From: Flavobacterium psychrophilum
Lineage (GTDB): Bacteria > Bacteroidota > Bacteroidia > Flavobacteriales > Flavobacteriaceae
Direction: 5' to 3'
Assembly (NCBI GenBank): GCA_945907225.1
Contig: CAMDSN010000039.1
Coordinates: forward strand, 1 to 10,238
Length of the DNA: 10,238 nt
Below the pieces are notes generated by a model. The model was not told the DNA's origin. It worked only from the letters and a program-made list of their open reading frames with translations, and did not search any database. Within the stretch, counting starts at the first letter, position 1; the number at the start of each line of letters is the position of its first letter. Positions 1 through 6,506 of this stretch are shown here, in pieces. A program made the position numbers and the translations under genes.

Positions 1-176
1 GCAGCAATTGGAAATGCTTTGTCCTGATAAGCAAAATCTTCAAAACTAGAATCTAAAAACAAATGTCTTGGTATTATTTTAATTGCTTCCAACACTTTTT
101 TATCTGTAATTCCTTTTTCTTCTAATAGTTTCGCAAGCTGATTACGAAGCCCTTCGTGTTTACTGGTATTTTTCAA
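1..176 (-). CDS. pcm: Protein-L-isoaspartate O-methyltransferase (5' part, cut by window edge)
   Basis: Translating the minus strand from 176 gives about 58 codons that stay open to the window edge. The product begins KNTSKHEGLRNQL and continues with IPRHLFLDSSFEDFAYQDKAFPIAA, typical of the N-terminus of bacterial protein-L-isoaspartate(D-aspartate) O-methyltransferase. The FAYQDKAFPIA stretch immediately precedes the glycine-rich SAM-binding core in this family. The enzyme uses S-adenosylmethionine to methylate isoaspartyl residues in damaged proteins so that they can revert to aspartate. The start is read as TTG at 176-174. An in-frame stop lies three codons upstream (183-185) and no ATG occurs in the visible part, so TTG is the only start that keeps the whole conserved N-terminus. 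It is divergent from the oxidoreductase gene. The catalytic domain lies outside the window and cannot be checked. Confidence 0.88.
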   Translation of the reverse strand, partial: MKNTSKHEGLRNQLAKLLEEKGITDKKVLEAIKIIPRHLFLDSSFEDFAYQDKAFPIA

Positions 177-209
177 TTTGGGTTAAGATTTATTTGGTAA
201 AAATAGAAG

Positions 210-284
210 TAAAAATTCCAAAAAACAAATTCCAATTTCCATTAAACTTTTAAACTCTTAAACTTTTAAACATTAAACTAAAAT
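210..284 (+). repeat. G-free spacer with five TTAAAC copies (8/8/8/7-nt period)
   Basis: Between the divergent pcm and oxidoreductase genes the plus strand carries 75 consecutive bases without a G. Inside it TTAAAC occurs at 242-247, 250-255, 258-263, 266-271 and 273-278, with steps of 8, 8, 8 and 7. To the left, AATTCCAA occurs at 214-221 and 228-235 (14 nt apart) and ATTTCCA follows at 235-241, so the period continues in a different word. No protein is encoded here. The function is unknown. A transcript of this strand would be almost unstructured. Confidence 0.75.
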
Positions 285-286
285 GC

Positions 287-294
287 TACTTTTG
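287..294 (+). promoter_or_regulatory. Candidate Bacteroidota -7 box (TACTTTTG)
   Basis: TACTTTTG matches the flavobacterial -7 consensus TAnnTTTG exactly. A transcript would start near 300, just ahead of the ATG at 310. No clear TTG -33 element lies 17-23 nt upstream, where there is only T-rich repeat sequence, so the promoter call is moderate. The box overlaps the first codons of the longer possible reading frame from 283 and therefore argues against that start. Confidence 0.45.
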
Positions 295-309
295 ATAAAA
301 TTTTATCCT

Positions 310-1281
310 ATGCTAAAAGTTGGTGTTTTAGGTGCAGGTCACCTCGGAAAAATACATTTGCGATTATTACAACAATCTGAAAAATATGAACTCGTTGGGT
401 TTTATGATGAGAATCATGAAAATGGTGCAAAGATAGAAGCTGAATTTGGATACAAACAATTTGATACTATCGCCAAATTAATTCACGCGGTGGACGTTGT
501 AGATATTGTTACACCCACCCTCTCCCATTACAAATGTGCAAAGGTTTCTATTAAATCTGGAAAACACGTTTTTATAGAAAAACCAATTTCTACAACTGTT
601 GCTGAGGCTGAAGAAATAATTTCACTCGCCAAAGAATTTAATGTTAAAGGACAGGTTGGTCATGTAGAGCGATTTAATCCAGCGTTTTTAGCTGTTAAAG
701 ATCAAATAGAATCGCCCATGTTTATAGAAACACATAGATTAGCTGAATTTAACCCAAGAGGAACTGATGTTCCTGTCGTGCTTGATTTGATGATTCATGA
801 TATTGATGCTATTTTGAGTGTTGTAAAATCAAAAGTTAAATATGTGAGTGCAAATGGCGTGTCGGTTTTAAGCAAATCACCAGATATTGCAAATGCTCGT
901 ATTGAATTTGAAAATGGTTGTGTTGCAAATATAACATCTAGTAGAATATCACTAAAAAATATGAGAAAATCAAGATTTTTTCAGAAAGACGCTTACATAT
1001 CAGTTGACTATTTAGACAAAACGTGTGAGGTTGTAAAAATGAAAGATGCCCCGGAAGTACCCGGAGATTTTGATATGATTCTACAAAACGCAGAAGGTGA
1101 AAGGAAGCAGATTTATTTTAATAATCCTGAAATTACCAACAATAATGCAATTTTGGATGAATTAGAGACTTTCGCTGACGCCATTTACAATAATACAACT
1201 CCAATCGTAACTTTAGAAGATGGAACGGAAGCATTGCGTGTAGCATATATGATTATCAACTCGATGGAAAGAAATAATTAA
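310..1281 (+). CDS. Gfo/Idh/MocA family NAD(P)-dependent oxidoreductase
   Basis: The protein has about 323 residues. The N-terminal Rossmann fold opens with VGVLGAGHLGKIH, whose glycines G8, G10 and G13 bind the dinucleotide. The family motif EKP is at residues 90-92, with the conserved Lys91. It is followed by GHVERFNP from about residue 117 and DLMIHDID, where D159 and H163 are candidate active-site residues. The C-terminal half is the family's alpha/beta substrate domain. Such enzymes oxidise or reduce sugars or related polyols; the substrate cannot be told from sequence. The HVERFNP segment recalls UDP-GlcNAc 3-dehydrogenase-like members, but this is a weak hint. ATG at 310 is preferred over 283 because the Rossmann strand should begin within a few residues of the N-terminus and a -7 promoter box occupies 287-294. 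The 3-hydroxybutyryl-CoA dehydrogenase gene follows after 60 nt. Confidence 0.88.
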   Translation: MLKVGVLGAGHLGKIHLRLLQQSEKYELVGFYDENHENGAKIEAEFGYKQFDTIAKLIHAVDVVDIVTPTLSHYKCAKVSIKSGKHVFIEKPISTTVAEAEEIISLAKEFNVKGQVGHVERFNPAFLAVKDQIESPMFIETHRLAEFNPRGTDVPVVLDLMIHDIDAILSVVKSKVKYVSANGVSVLSKSPDIANARIEFENGCVANITSSRISLKNMRKSRFFQKDAYISVDYLDKTCEVVKMKDAPEVPGDFDMILQNAEGERKQIYFNNPEITNNNAILDELETFADAIYNNTTPIVTLEDGTEALRVAYMIINSMERNN

Positions 1282-1341
1282 CTTGGGTTCTTATTAGGAA
1301 TTAACAATCTCAAACTTTAGGATTAATAAAAAAGAAATTAT

Positions 1342-2232
1342 ATGAAAACAATAGCTGTTATTGGTGCGGGCACAATGGGAAACGGAATTGCTCATACTTT
1401 TGCACAAAGTGGTTTTACCGTAAAATTAATAGATGTATCTGAAAAGTCACTGGAAAAAGGAATGGAAACAATAGCTTCAAACCTTGATCGAATGGTAACC
1501 AAAGGAACCATAACCGAAGAAGAAAAGTACAAAACCATTGGAAATATAATTACCTACACCGATATTAATGACGGGGTTGTTGGCGTAGATTTAGTTGTTG
1601 AAGCAGCTACTGAAAACGTTGGTTTAAAACTTCAAATATTCAAGCAATTAAGTGAAGTTTGTGATCATAATGTGATTTTAGCCACGAACACCTCTTCTAT
1701 TTCAATAACTCAAATTGCTGCACAAGTAGCGCATCCCGAACGTGTAATTGGAATGCATTTTATGAATCCTGTACCAATAATGAAATTGGTTGAAATCATT
1801 CGGGGCTATTCAACCTCAGATGAAGTGACTAAAGTCATTATGGATCTATCGGTTAAATTAGGAAAAACACCAACAGAAGTGAATGATTATCCGGGATTTG
1901 TTGCCAATAGAATATTAATGCCAATGATAAATGAAGCTATTGAAACATTATATAACGGTGTTGCTGGCGTTTATGAAATTGATACAGTTATGAAACTTGG
2001 AATGGCGCATCCCATGGGTCCTTTACAATTGGCAGATTTTATTGGATTAGATGTTTGTTTATCCATTTTAAATGTAATGTATGACGGATTCAAAAATCCA
2101 AAATATGCTCCTTGCCCACTCTTAGTGAATATGGTTATGGCTGGAAAACTTGGTGTGAAATCGCGTGAAGGTTTTTACGATTATTCCGAAAGTAAAAAAG
2201 CGGAGATAGTTTCGAAACAATTTACTAATTAG
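1342..2232 (+). CDS. hbd: 3-hydroxybutyryl-CoA dehydrogenase
   Basis: The protein has 296 residues, the usual length for stand-alone bacterial 3-hydroxyacyl-CoA dehydrogenases. It starts KTIAVIGAGTMGNGIAHTFA, the NAD-binding Rossmann motif. The catalytic set is complete: Ser in NTSS (118/119), His139 in GMHFMNP, Glu151 in KLVEIIRG and Asn189 in GFVANR. The C-terminal helical dimerisation domain contains AHPMGPLQLADFIGLD and ends in the typical KSREGFYDY. The enzyme interconverts acetoacetyl-CoA and 3-hydroxybutyryl-CoA with NAD(P)H, in beta-oxidation or short-chain acyl-CoA metabolism. A preference for longer acyl chains cannot be excluded. The 60-nt upstream spacer has no recognisable promoter box, so co-transcription with the oxidoreductase is plausible. 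The ATG is preceded by an A-rich stretch rather than a Shine-Dalgarno sequence. The stop codon overlaps an ACTAATT repeat word. Confidence 0.93.
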   Translation: MKTIAVIGAGTMGNGIAHTFAQSGFTVKLIDVSEKSLEKGMETIASNLDRMVTKGTITEEEKYKTIGNIITYTDINDGVVGVDLVVEAATENVGLKLQIFKQLSEVCDHNVILATNTSSISITQIAAQVAHPERVIGMHFMNPVPIMKLVEIIRGYSTSDEVTKVIMDLSVKLGKTPTEVNDYPGFVANRILMPMINEAIETLYNGVAGVYEIDTVMKLGMAHPMGPLQLADFIGLDVCLSILNVMYDGFKNPKYAPCPLLVNMVMAGKLGVKSREGFYDYSESKKAEIVSKQFTN

Positions 2233-2279
2233 AAAATGGGAATCGAAATTAGTGGAGGGTCTGACACTAATTACTAAAA
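2224..2279 (+). repeat. ACTAATT repeat words with an 8-bp inverted repeat
   Basis: ACTAATT occurs at 2224-2230, overlapping the hbd stop codon, and again at 2266-2272, followed directly by the related ACTAAAA at 2273-2279. The inverse AATTAGTG at 2247-2254 pairs perfectly with CACTAATT at 2265-2272 across a 10-nt loop. The hairpin is AT-rich and has no T-run after it, so it is not a convincing intrinsic terminator. It could be a processing site, or simply the result of repeat words in both orientations. Confidence 0.6.
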
Positions 2280-2297
2280 TCAATATTATTTGAAACA

Positions 2298-3515
2298 ATG
2301 GCAAAAATAATCCCCTTCAAAGCAGTTCGTCCTACCCCTGACAAAGTGGGTTTGGTTACTTGTAGAAATTATGACGATTATAGTTCTTCAGAACTTGCAG
2401 CCTGGCTGAGTTTTAATCCGTATTCTTTCTTGCATATTATTCATCCGGCTTATGTGCATTCTCAAAAAATTACTTTAGACAAAAGATTTAAAAGTGTTGC
2501 CCATAAATATCAAGATTTTAAAGATGAAGGCATTTTTTTAGAAACAAATGACGCTGTTTTATTTTTATATGAAATTCAAAGTAAAACAGAAACCTTTAGT
2601 GGATTTATAGCAGGCACTTCAATTGAAGACTACAAGAATAATGTTATCAAAAAACATGAAGATACTTTACGATATAGAGTTGAATATTTTAAAGATTATT
2701 TGCAACAAACAGGTTTCAATACTGAGCCCGTTTTAATTACTTATCCCGATAATAAATCTATAGATTTATGGATTTTAGAAAAGAAAAAATGCCAACCCAT
2801 TTATAACTACACAACAACAAATAAAGAGAAACATCAGGTTTGGATTATTGATTCTAAAGACGAAATTACATGGTTGCAAAATCAGTTTAATGCTATAAAA
2901 GAACTTTATATTGCCGATGGTCATCACCGATCGGCTTCTGCTGAACTATTGCATGATGAGAATGTAAAGCTAGAAAATCAAAAATTGGAGTATTTTATGA
3001 GTTTTTTAATTGCTGAAAGTCAAGTGAAAATTTATGAATATAACCGAATCATAAGAGATTTAAACGGTTTTAATAAAGCTGATTTCCTCCAAAAATTAGC
3101 TGAGAATTTCATTATTAAAGACAAAGAACAGGAATTATGGAAACCTCAAAGCAAGTTCGAATTCGGAATGTACCTTGATGGCCATTTTTATGCTTTGTTT
3201 TATAAACAAGATAACAAGCAACTTTCCATTCTAGAAAATCTTGACGCACAGATTTTATATGATAGCGTTTTGTTTCCATTATTGGGAATAGAAGACTTGA
3301 GAAATGACGAACGAATTGAATATATTCCAGGAAAACAATCAATTTCAACTATAAAAGAATTAGTTGATGAAGGTGAATTTGAAGTGGGATTTATGTTATT
3401 CCCTTCAGATATTTCTGAAATAAAAGCTTTGGCAGACAATAACTTAATAATGCCTCCAAAAAGCACTTATATTGAACCAAAATTCAGGAGTGGATTAGTA
3501 ATTTATGAATTGTAA
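2298..3515 (+). CDS. DUF1015 family protein of unknown function
   Basis: The protein has 405 residues and matches the DUF1015 family (COG4198 type). The N-terminus MAKIIPFKAVRPTPDKV is characteristic. The most conserved segment of the family, IADGHHRSA, is present with D207, G208, H209, H210 and R211. There is no signal peptide or membrane segment, so it should be cytosolic. The biochemical activity is not established. The paired histidines and the Asp-Gly-His-His-Arg cluster look like a catalytic or metal/phosphate site, which is inference. From memory, homologues in some genomes sit near serine-biosynthesis genes; that is not the case within this window. yggS starts 11 nt downstream, so the two are almost certainly co-transcribed. 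The ATG at 2298 places the conserved N-terminus at the first residue. Length is typical and nothing is truncated. Confidence 0.87.
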   Translation: MAKIIPFKAVRPTPDKVGLVTCRNYDDYSSSELAAWLSFNPYSFLHIIHPAYVHSQKITLDKRFKSVAHKYQDFKDEGIFLETNDAVLFLYEIQSKTETFSGFIAGTSIEDYKNNVIKKHEDTLRYRVEYFKDYLQQTGFNTEPVLITYPDNKSIDLWILEKKKCQPIYNYTTTNKEKHQVWIIDSKDEITWLQNQFNAIKELYIADGHHRSASAELLHDENVKLENQKLEYFMSFLIAESQVKIYEYNRIIRDLNGFNKADFLQKLAENFIIKDKEQELWKPQSKFEFGMYLDGHFYALFYKQDNKQLSILENLDAQILYDSVLFPLLGIEDLRNDERIEYIPGKQSISTIKELVDEGEFEVGFMLFPSDISEIKALADNNLIMPPKSTYIEPKFRSGLVIYEL

Positions 3516-3526
3516 TTCCTTACAAA

Positions 3527-4189
3527 ATGGCTATAAAAAGCAATTTATTTAATATTAAATCTTCTCTTGCTTCTCATGTTAGTTTAGTTGCGGTTTCGAA
3601 GACAAAGCCCATGTCTGATTTGATGGAAGCTTACGATGCAGGACAACGAATTTTTGGTGAAAATAAAATTCAGGAAATGTCTGAAAAGTGGGAACAAATG
3701 CCCAAAGACATAAAATGGCACATGATTGGTCATGTTCAAACAAATAAAGTCAAATATATGGCGGAATATGTTAGTTTGATTCATGGTGTAGATAGCTTAA
3801 AGTTATTGCAAGAAATCAACAAACAAGCAGCAAAACACAATCGAGTAATAGATTGTTTACTCCAAATGTATATTGCTGAAGAAGAATCAAAATTTGGCCT
3901 AGATGAAAAAGAACTAGAAGCTATTCTTCAATCAGATGAATTTAAATCATTACAAAACATAAAAATTACTGGTTTAATGGGAATGGCAACATTTACAGAC
4001 AATCAAACACAAATCAAAAAGGAATTCCTAAAACTTAAAACTATTTTTGATATACACCAGAAACCAATAACCAACAACCAACAACTGACAACCCTTTCGA
4101 TGGGTATGTCCGGCGATTATAAACTCGCAATCGAATGTGGTAGCACAATGGTTAGAATTGGAAGTAGTATATTTGGAAATAGGAAATAG
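3527..4189 (+). CDS. yggS: YggS family pyridoxal phosphate homeostasis protein
   Basis: The protein has 220 residues, slightly short for YggS/PROSC (commonly about 225-235) because the N-terminal helix before the barrel is reduced. VAVSKTKP contains the PLP-binding lysine, Lys25 here, equivalent to Lys36 of E. coli YggS. Further family signatures follow: GQRIFGENKIQE, WHMIGHVQTNK, GLMGMATF, SMGMSGDYKLAIECGS and TMVRIGSSIFG near the C-terminus. The protein is a single-domain fold-type III PLP barrel without known catalytic turnover. It binds PLP and buffers the free cofactor pool in the cytosol. It follows the DUF1015 gene by 11 nt. Unusually, the codons just before SMGMSGDY (4065-4092) are made of four 7-nt repeat units encoding an Asn/Gln/Thr-rich linker. 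This lies in a variable loop, so the protein is probably intact. Confidence 0.94.
   Translation: MAIKSNLFNIKSSLASHVSLVAVSKTKPMSDLMEAYDAGQRIFGENKIQEMSEKWEQMPKDIKWHMIGHVQTNKVKYMAEYVSLIHGVDSLKLLQEINKQAAKHNRVIDCLLQMYIAEEESKFGLDEKELEAILQSDEFKSLQNIKITGLMGMATFTDNQTQIKKEFLKLKTIFDIHQKPITNNQQLTTLSMGMSGDYKLAIECGSTMVRIGSSIFGNRK
4065..4092 (+). repeat. Heptamer array inside yggS (four units)
   Basis: Four consecutive 7-nt units lie within the coding sequence: CAATAAC (4065-4071), CAACAAC (4072-4078), CAACAAC (4079-4085) and TGACAAC (4086-4092). They encode an Asn/Gln/Thr-rich stretch in the variable segment before the conserved SMGMSGDY motif. Seven is not a multiple of three, so one unit more or less would shift the frame of the last third of a turn-rich but conserved C-terminal region. 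The array has only one G on the plus strand, like the intergenic arrays in this window. Confidence 0.8.
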
Positions 4190-4203
4190 AAAAAAGACTA
4201 TTT

Positions 4204-4231
4204 ACTAATCACTAATTACTATTCACTTATT
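4204..4231 (+). repeat. Heptamer array abutting the exonuclease start codon (four units)
   Basis: In the 41-nt spacer after yggS, four 7-nt units follow one another without gaps: ACTAATC (4204-4210), ACTAATT (4211-4217), ACTATTC (4218-4224) and ACTTATT (4225-4231). The last base of the array is the first base of the TTG start codon of the next gene. The plus strand is G-free from 4197 to 4232. The word ACTAATT is the same as that at 2224 and 2266. The array replaces any Shine-Dalgarno sequence and would give an unstructured leader. Confidence 0.82.
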
Positions 4232-5589
4232 TGTACGCAATACTTGACATAGAGACTACTGGAGGACAATTTAATGAAGAGGGGATTACTGAAATCGCTA
4301 TCTATAAATTTGATGGTCATGAAGTTGTTGATCAATTTATTAGCCTTGTTAACCCCGAAAAGACAATTCAACCTTTTGTTGTAAAGCTAACGGGTATAAA
4401 TAACGCTATGTTACGATCGGCACCAAAATTTTATGAGATTGCAAAAAGAATTATTGAAATCACTCAAGATTGCATTATTGTAGCTCACAATTCTTCCTTT
4501 GACTATAGAATATTAAAAACTGAGTTTACTAGACTGGGCTATGATTTTGTAAAGCCAACACTTTGTACAGTTGAATTGTCAAAACAATTAATCCCCGGTC
4601 AATTGTCTTATAGTTTAGGTAAATTAGTTCGTGCACTCGGAATTCCTGTTACCGATAGACACCGAGCTAGTGGAGATGCTTTAGCAACTTTGAAATTATT
4701 TAAAATGATTTTGACAAAAGATTCCTCAAAGCAAATTGTTACGAGCTTAATTAAGGCAGAAATTAAATCGGGTTTGACAACTCGTTTATTGGATATTGTT
4801 GGAATTTCACCCTCTAAAACAGGAGTTTATTATATTCATAATGAAAATGGAGATTTAATTTACATAGGAAAAAGCAGGAATATAAAAAAACGAATCAACC
4901 AACATTTTACGGGAACCAATTCAAAAAGCAAAAAAATTCAACGTGATGTCTTTACTGTTACCTATGAAGTAACGGGCAGTGATTTAATTGCGCTCTTAAA
5001 AGAAAGCGAAGAAATAAAAGTAAACAAACCTATATATAATAGGGCTCAACGCAAGTCTATCTTTCAATGGGCTTTATATTTAGTTTCTGATAGTGATTAT
5101 TTAAGACTTAGTTTGCAAAAAGCCGACGGTCGAAAAAAAGAGATTACTGCATTTACATCCTTACAAGAAGGAAAAAATGTGTTACATAAAATTACCGAAA
5201 AATATAATTTATGTCAAAAATTAAATGGTTTATTTGAGACAAAGAATGCATGTTTTCAATATAAAATAAAAGAATGTAGTGGCGCATGTATAGGTGAAGA
5301 AGCTCCCGAACTTTATAACCTGAGAGTTCAAGATTTTATTGAAGAAATGAAATATGATAACAGCAATATGGTTATTGTAGATAGAGGAAGAACTATTGAT
5401 GAACGTTCGGCTATTTTAATTGAGAATGGAATTTATAAGGGTTATGGATTTTATGATTTGAACTTCCAAATTAATAATATTGAGATATTGAAAAATATTA
5501 TTATTCCGATGCAAAACAATCGAGATACCAAAACGATCATACAAAGTTATTTAAAGCGCAACAAAGTAATTAAGATTGTCCATTTTTAA
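4231..5589 (+). CDS. DEDDh 3'-5' exonuclease fused to GIY-YIG/UvrC-like nuclease
   Basis: The protein has 452 residues in two parts. Residues 1 to about 165 form a DnaQ-like (Pol III epsilon-type) exonuclease with all five DEDDh residues: D6 and E8 in DIETTG, D91 in HNSSFDYRIL, H144 and D149 in HRASGDALAT. From about residue 197 there is a GIY-YIG domain with GVYYI (198-202), YIGKSRNIKKR (211-221, candidate catalytic Arg221) and Glu258 in LLKESEE, matching the UvrC N-terminal nuclease. A UvrC-type cysteine cluster follows (C328, C341, C349, C353). The UvrB-binding UVR motif and UvrC C-terminal endonuclease domain are absent, as in Cho. The likely role is DNA incision and end trimming in repair, by inference. 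The start is TTG, because the first beta strand YAILDIETTG begins at residue 2. Its stop overlaps the miaA start by 1 nt. Confidence 0.9.
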   Translation: MYAILDIETTGGQFNEEGITEIAIYKFDGHEVVDQFISLVNPEKTIQPFVVKLTGINNAMLRSAPKFYEIAKRIIEITQDCIIVAHNSSFDYRILKTEFTRLGYDFVKPTLCTVELSKQLIPGQLSYSLGKLVRALGIPVTDRHRASGDALATLKLFKMILTKDSSKQIVTSLIKAEIKSGLTTRLLDIVGISPSKTGVYYIHNENGDLIYIGKSRNIKKRINQHFTGTNSKSKKIQRDVFTVTYEVTGSDLIALLKESEEIKVNKPIYNRAQRKSIFQWALYLVSDSDYLRLSLQKADGRKKEITAFTSLQEGKNVLHKITEKYNLCQKLNGLFETKNACFQYKIKECSGACIGEEAPELYNLRVQDFIEEMKYDNSNMVIVDRGRTIDERSAILIENGIYKGYGFYDLNFQINNIEILKNIIIPMQNNRDTKTIIQSYLKRNKVIKIVHF

Positions 5590-6506
5590 TGAATTATTTA
5601 CTAACCATTATTGGTCCAACTGCCATTGGAAAAACAGCTTTAAGCATTGAATTAGCTAAGTATTTTAATTGTGAAATAATTTCTTGCGATAGTAGGCAGT
5701 TTTATAAGGAAATGGAAATTGGCACAGCTGTTCCAAGTAATATAGAAAAAGCGGAAGTTCCGCATCATTTTATTCAAAATAAATCAATTCACGAAATTTA
5801 TACGGTTGGTGATTATGAAAAGGAAGCTGTCTTAAAACTGGACTCATTATTTGAAACAAATTCGATTCAGATAATGGTTGGTGGCTCCGGATTATATATG
5901 GACGCAATATTAAACGGCTTTGATGATTTCCCTGATATAAACAGTAATGTAAGAGATTGTTTAAATGTTGATTTCGAAAAATTTGGAATTGAGTATCTGC
6001 AAGAAAAATTAAAAGAGGCTGACCCTATTTATTATCAGTATTTAGAACAAAATAATCCACAAACTTTACTAAACCCTCAGCGAATGAAACGTTTTGTTGA
6101 GGTTTGTAGGGGAACTGGAAAACCTTATTCTTCTTTTTTAAATAAAAATAAAACACAACGCAACTTCACTCCTATCATTATTGGTTTAGAGGCCGAAAGG
6201 ACAATTATTTATGAGAGGATAAATTTACGGGTTGATATAATGATAAAAGAAGGCTTAGTAGAAGAGGTTTCGAGTTTACTACCTTATAAAAGTTTGAATG
6301 CCCTAAATACAGTTGGATATAGCGAATTATTTGCGTTTTTAAAACAAGAAACTACTTTGGATAATGCTATAGAAGAAATTAAAAAAAATACGCGCCGTTT
6401 TTCCAAGCGACAACTCACTTGGTTCAAGAGAAATGAGAACATCGTTTGGTTTGATTATAAAGAAGATGTTACTACAATTATCAATTATATAAAAACCAAA
6501 TTCTGA
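5589..6506 (+). CDS. miaA: tRNA dimethylallyltransferase MiaA
   Basis: The protein has 305 residues, close to the usual 300-316. The P-loop GPTAIGKT is at residues 9-16. The substrate-binding segment ISCDSRQFYKEMEIGTA follows, with D34, S35, R36 and Q37. The GGSGLY motif is at 98-103, and NPQRMKRFVEV and TVGYSE mark the later core. The C-terminus RQLTWFKRN is also typical. MiaA transfers a dimethylallyl group from DMAPP to N6 of A37 in tRNAs reading UNN codons, which supports reading-frame fidelity. ATG at 5589-5591 shares its A with the TAA stop of the exonuclease gene (TAATG). The miaA TGA likewise overlaps the following ATG (TGATG). The three genes should therefore be translated from one mRNA by coupling. 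No internal promoter is visible. Confidence 0.96.
   Translation: MNYLLTIIGPTAIGKTALSIELAKYFNCEIISCDSRQFYKEMEIGTAVPSNIEKAEVPHHFIQNKSIHEIYTVGDYEKEAVLKLDSLFETNSIQIMVGGSGLYMDAILNGFDDFPDINSNVRDCLNVDFEKFGIEYLQEKLKEADPIYYQYLEQNNPQTLLNPQRMKRFVEVCRGTGKPYSSFLNKNKTQRNFTPIIIGLEAERTIIYERINLRVDIMIKEGLVEEVSSLLPYKSLNALNTVGYSELFAFLKQETTLDNAIEEIKKNTRRFSKRQLTWFKRNENIVWFDYKEDVTTIINYIKTKF

Noticed and set aside
242..278. TTAAAC repeats as a CRISPR array or iteron-type origin
   Set aside because: Units are only 6-8 nt with no spacers; no replication protein gene or DnaA-box cluster is nearby.
283..309. Longer N-terminus (nine extra residues) for the oxidoreductase
   Set aside because: The Rossmann strand LKVGVLGAG starts naturally at ATG 310, and a TAnnTTTG box lies within the extra codons.
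1282..1341. Promoter or terminator in the oxidoreductase-hbd spacer
   Set aside because: I found no TAnnTTTG box and no stable stem with a T-run; the 60 nt are compatible with read-through.
2247..2272. Hairpin after hbd as an intrinsic terminator
   Set aside because: The stem is AT-rich with a 10-nt loop and is not followed by a T-run.
3115..3466. Minus-strand open frames opposite the DUF1015 gene
   Set aside because: They lie fully within a conserved gene on the other strand and have no recognisable motif.
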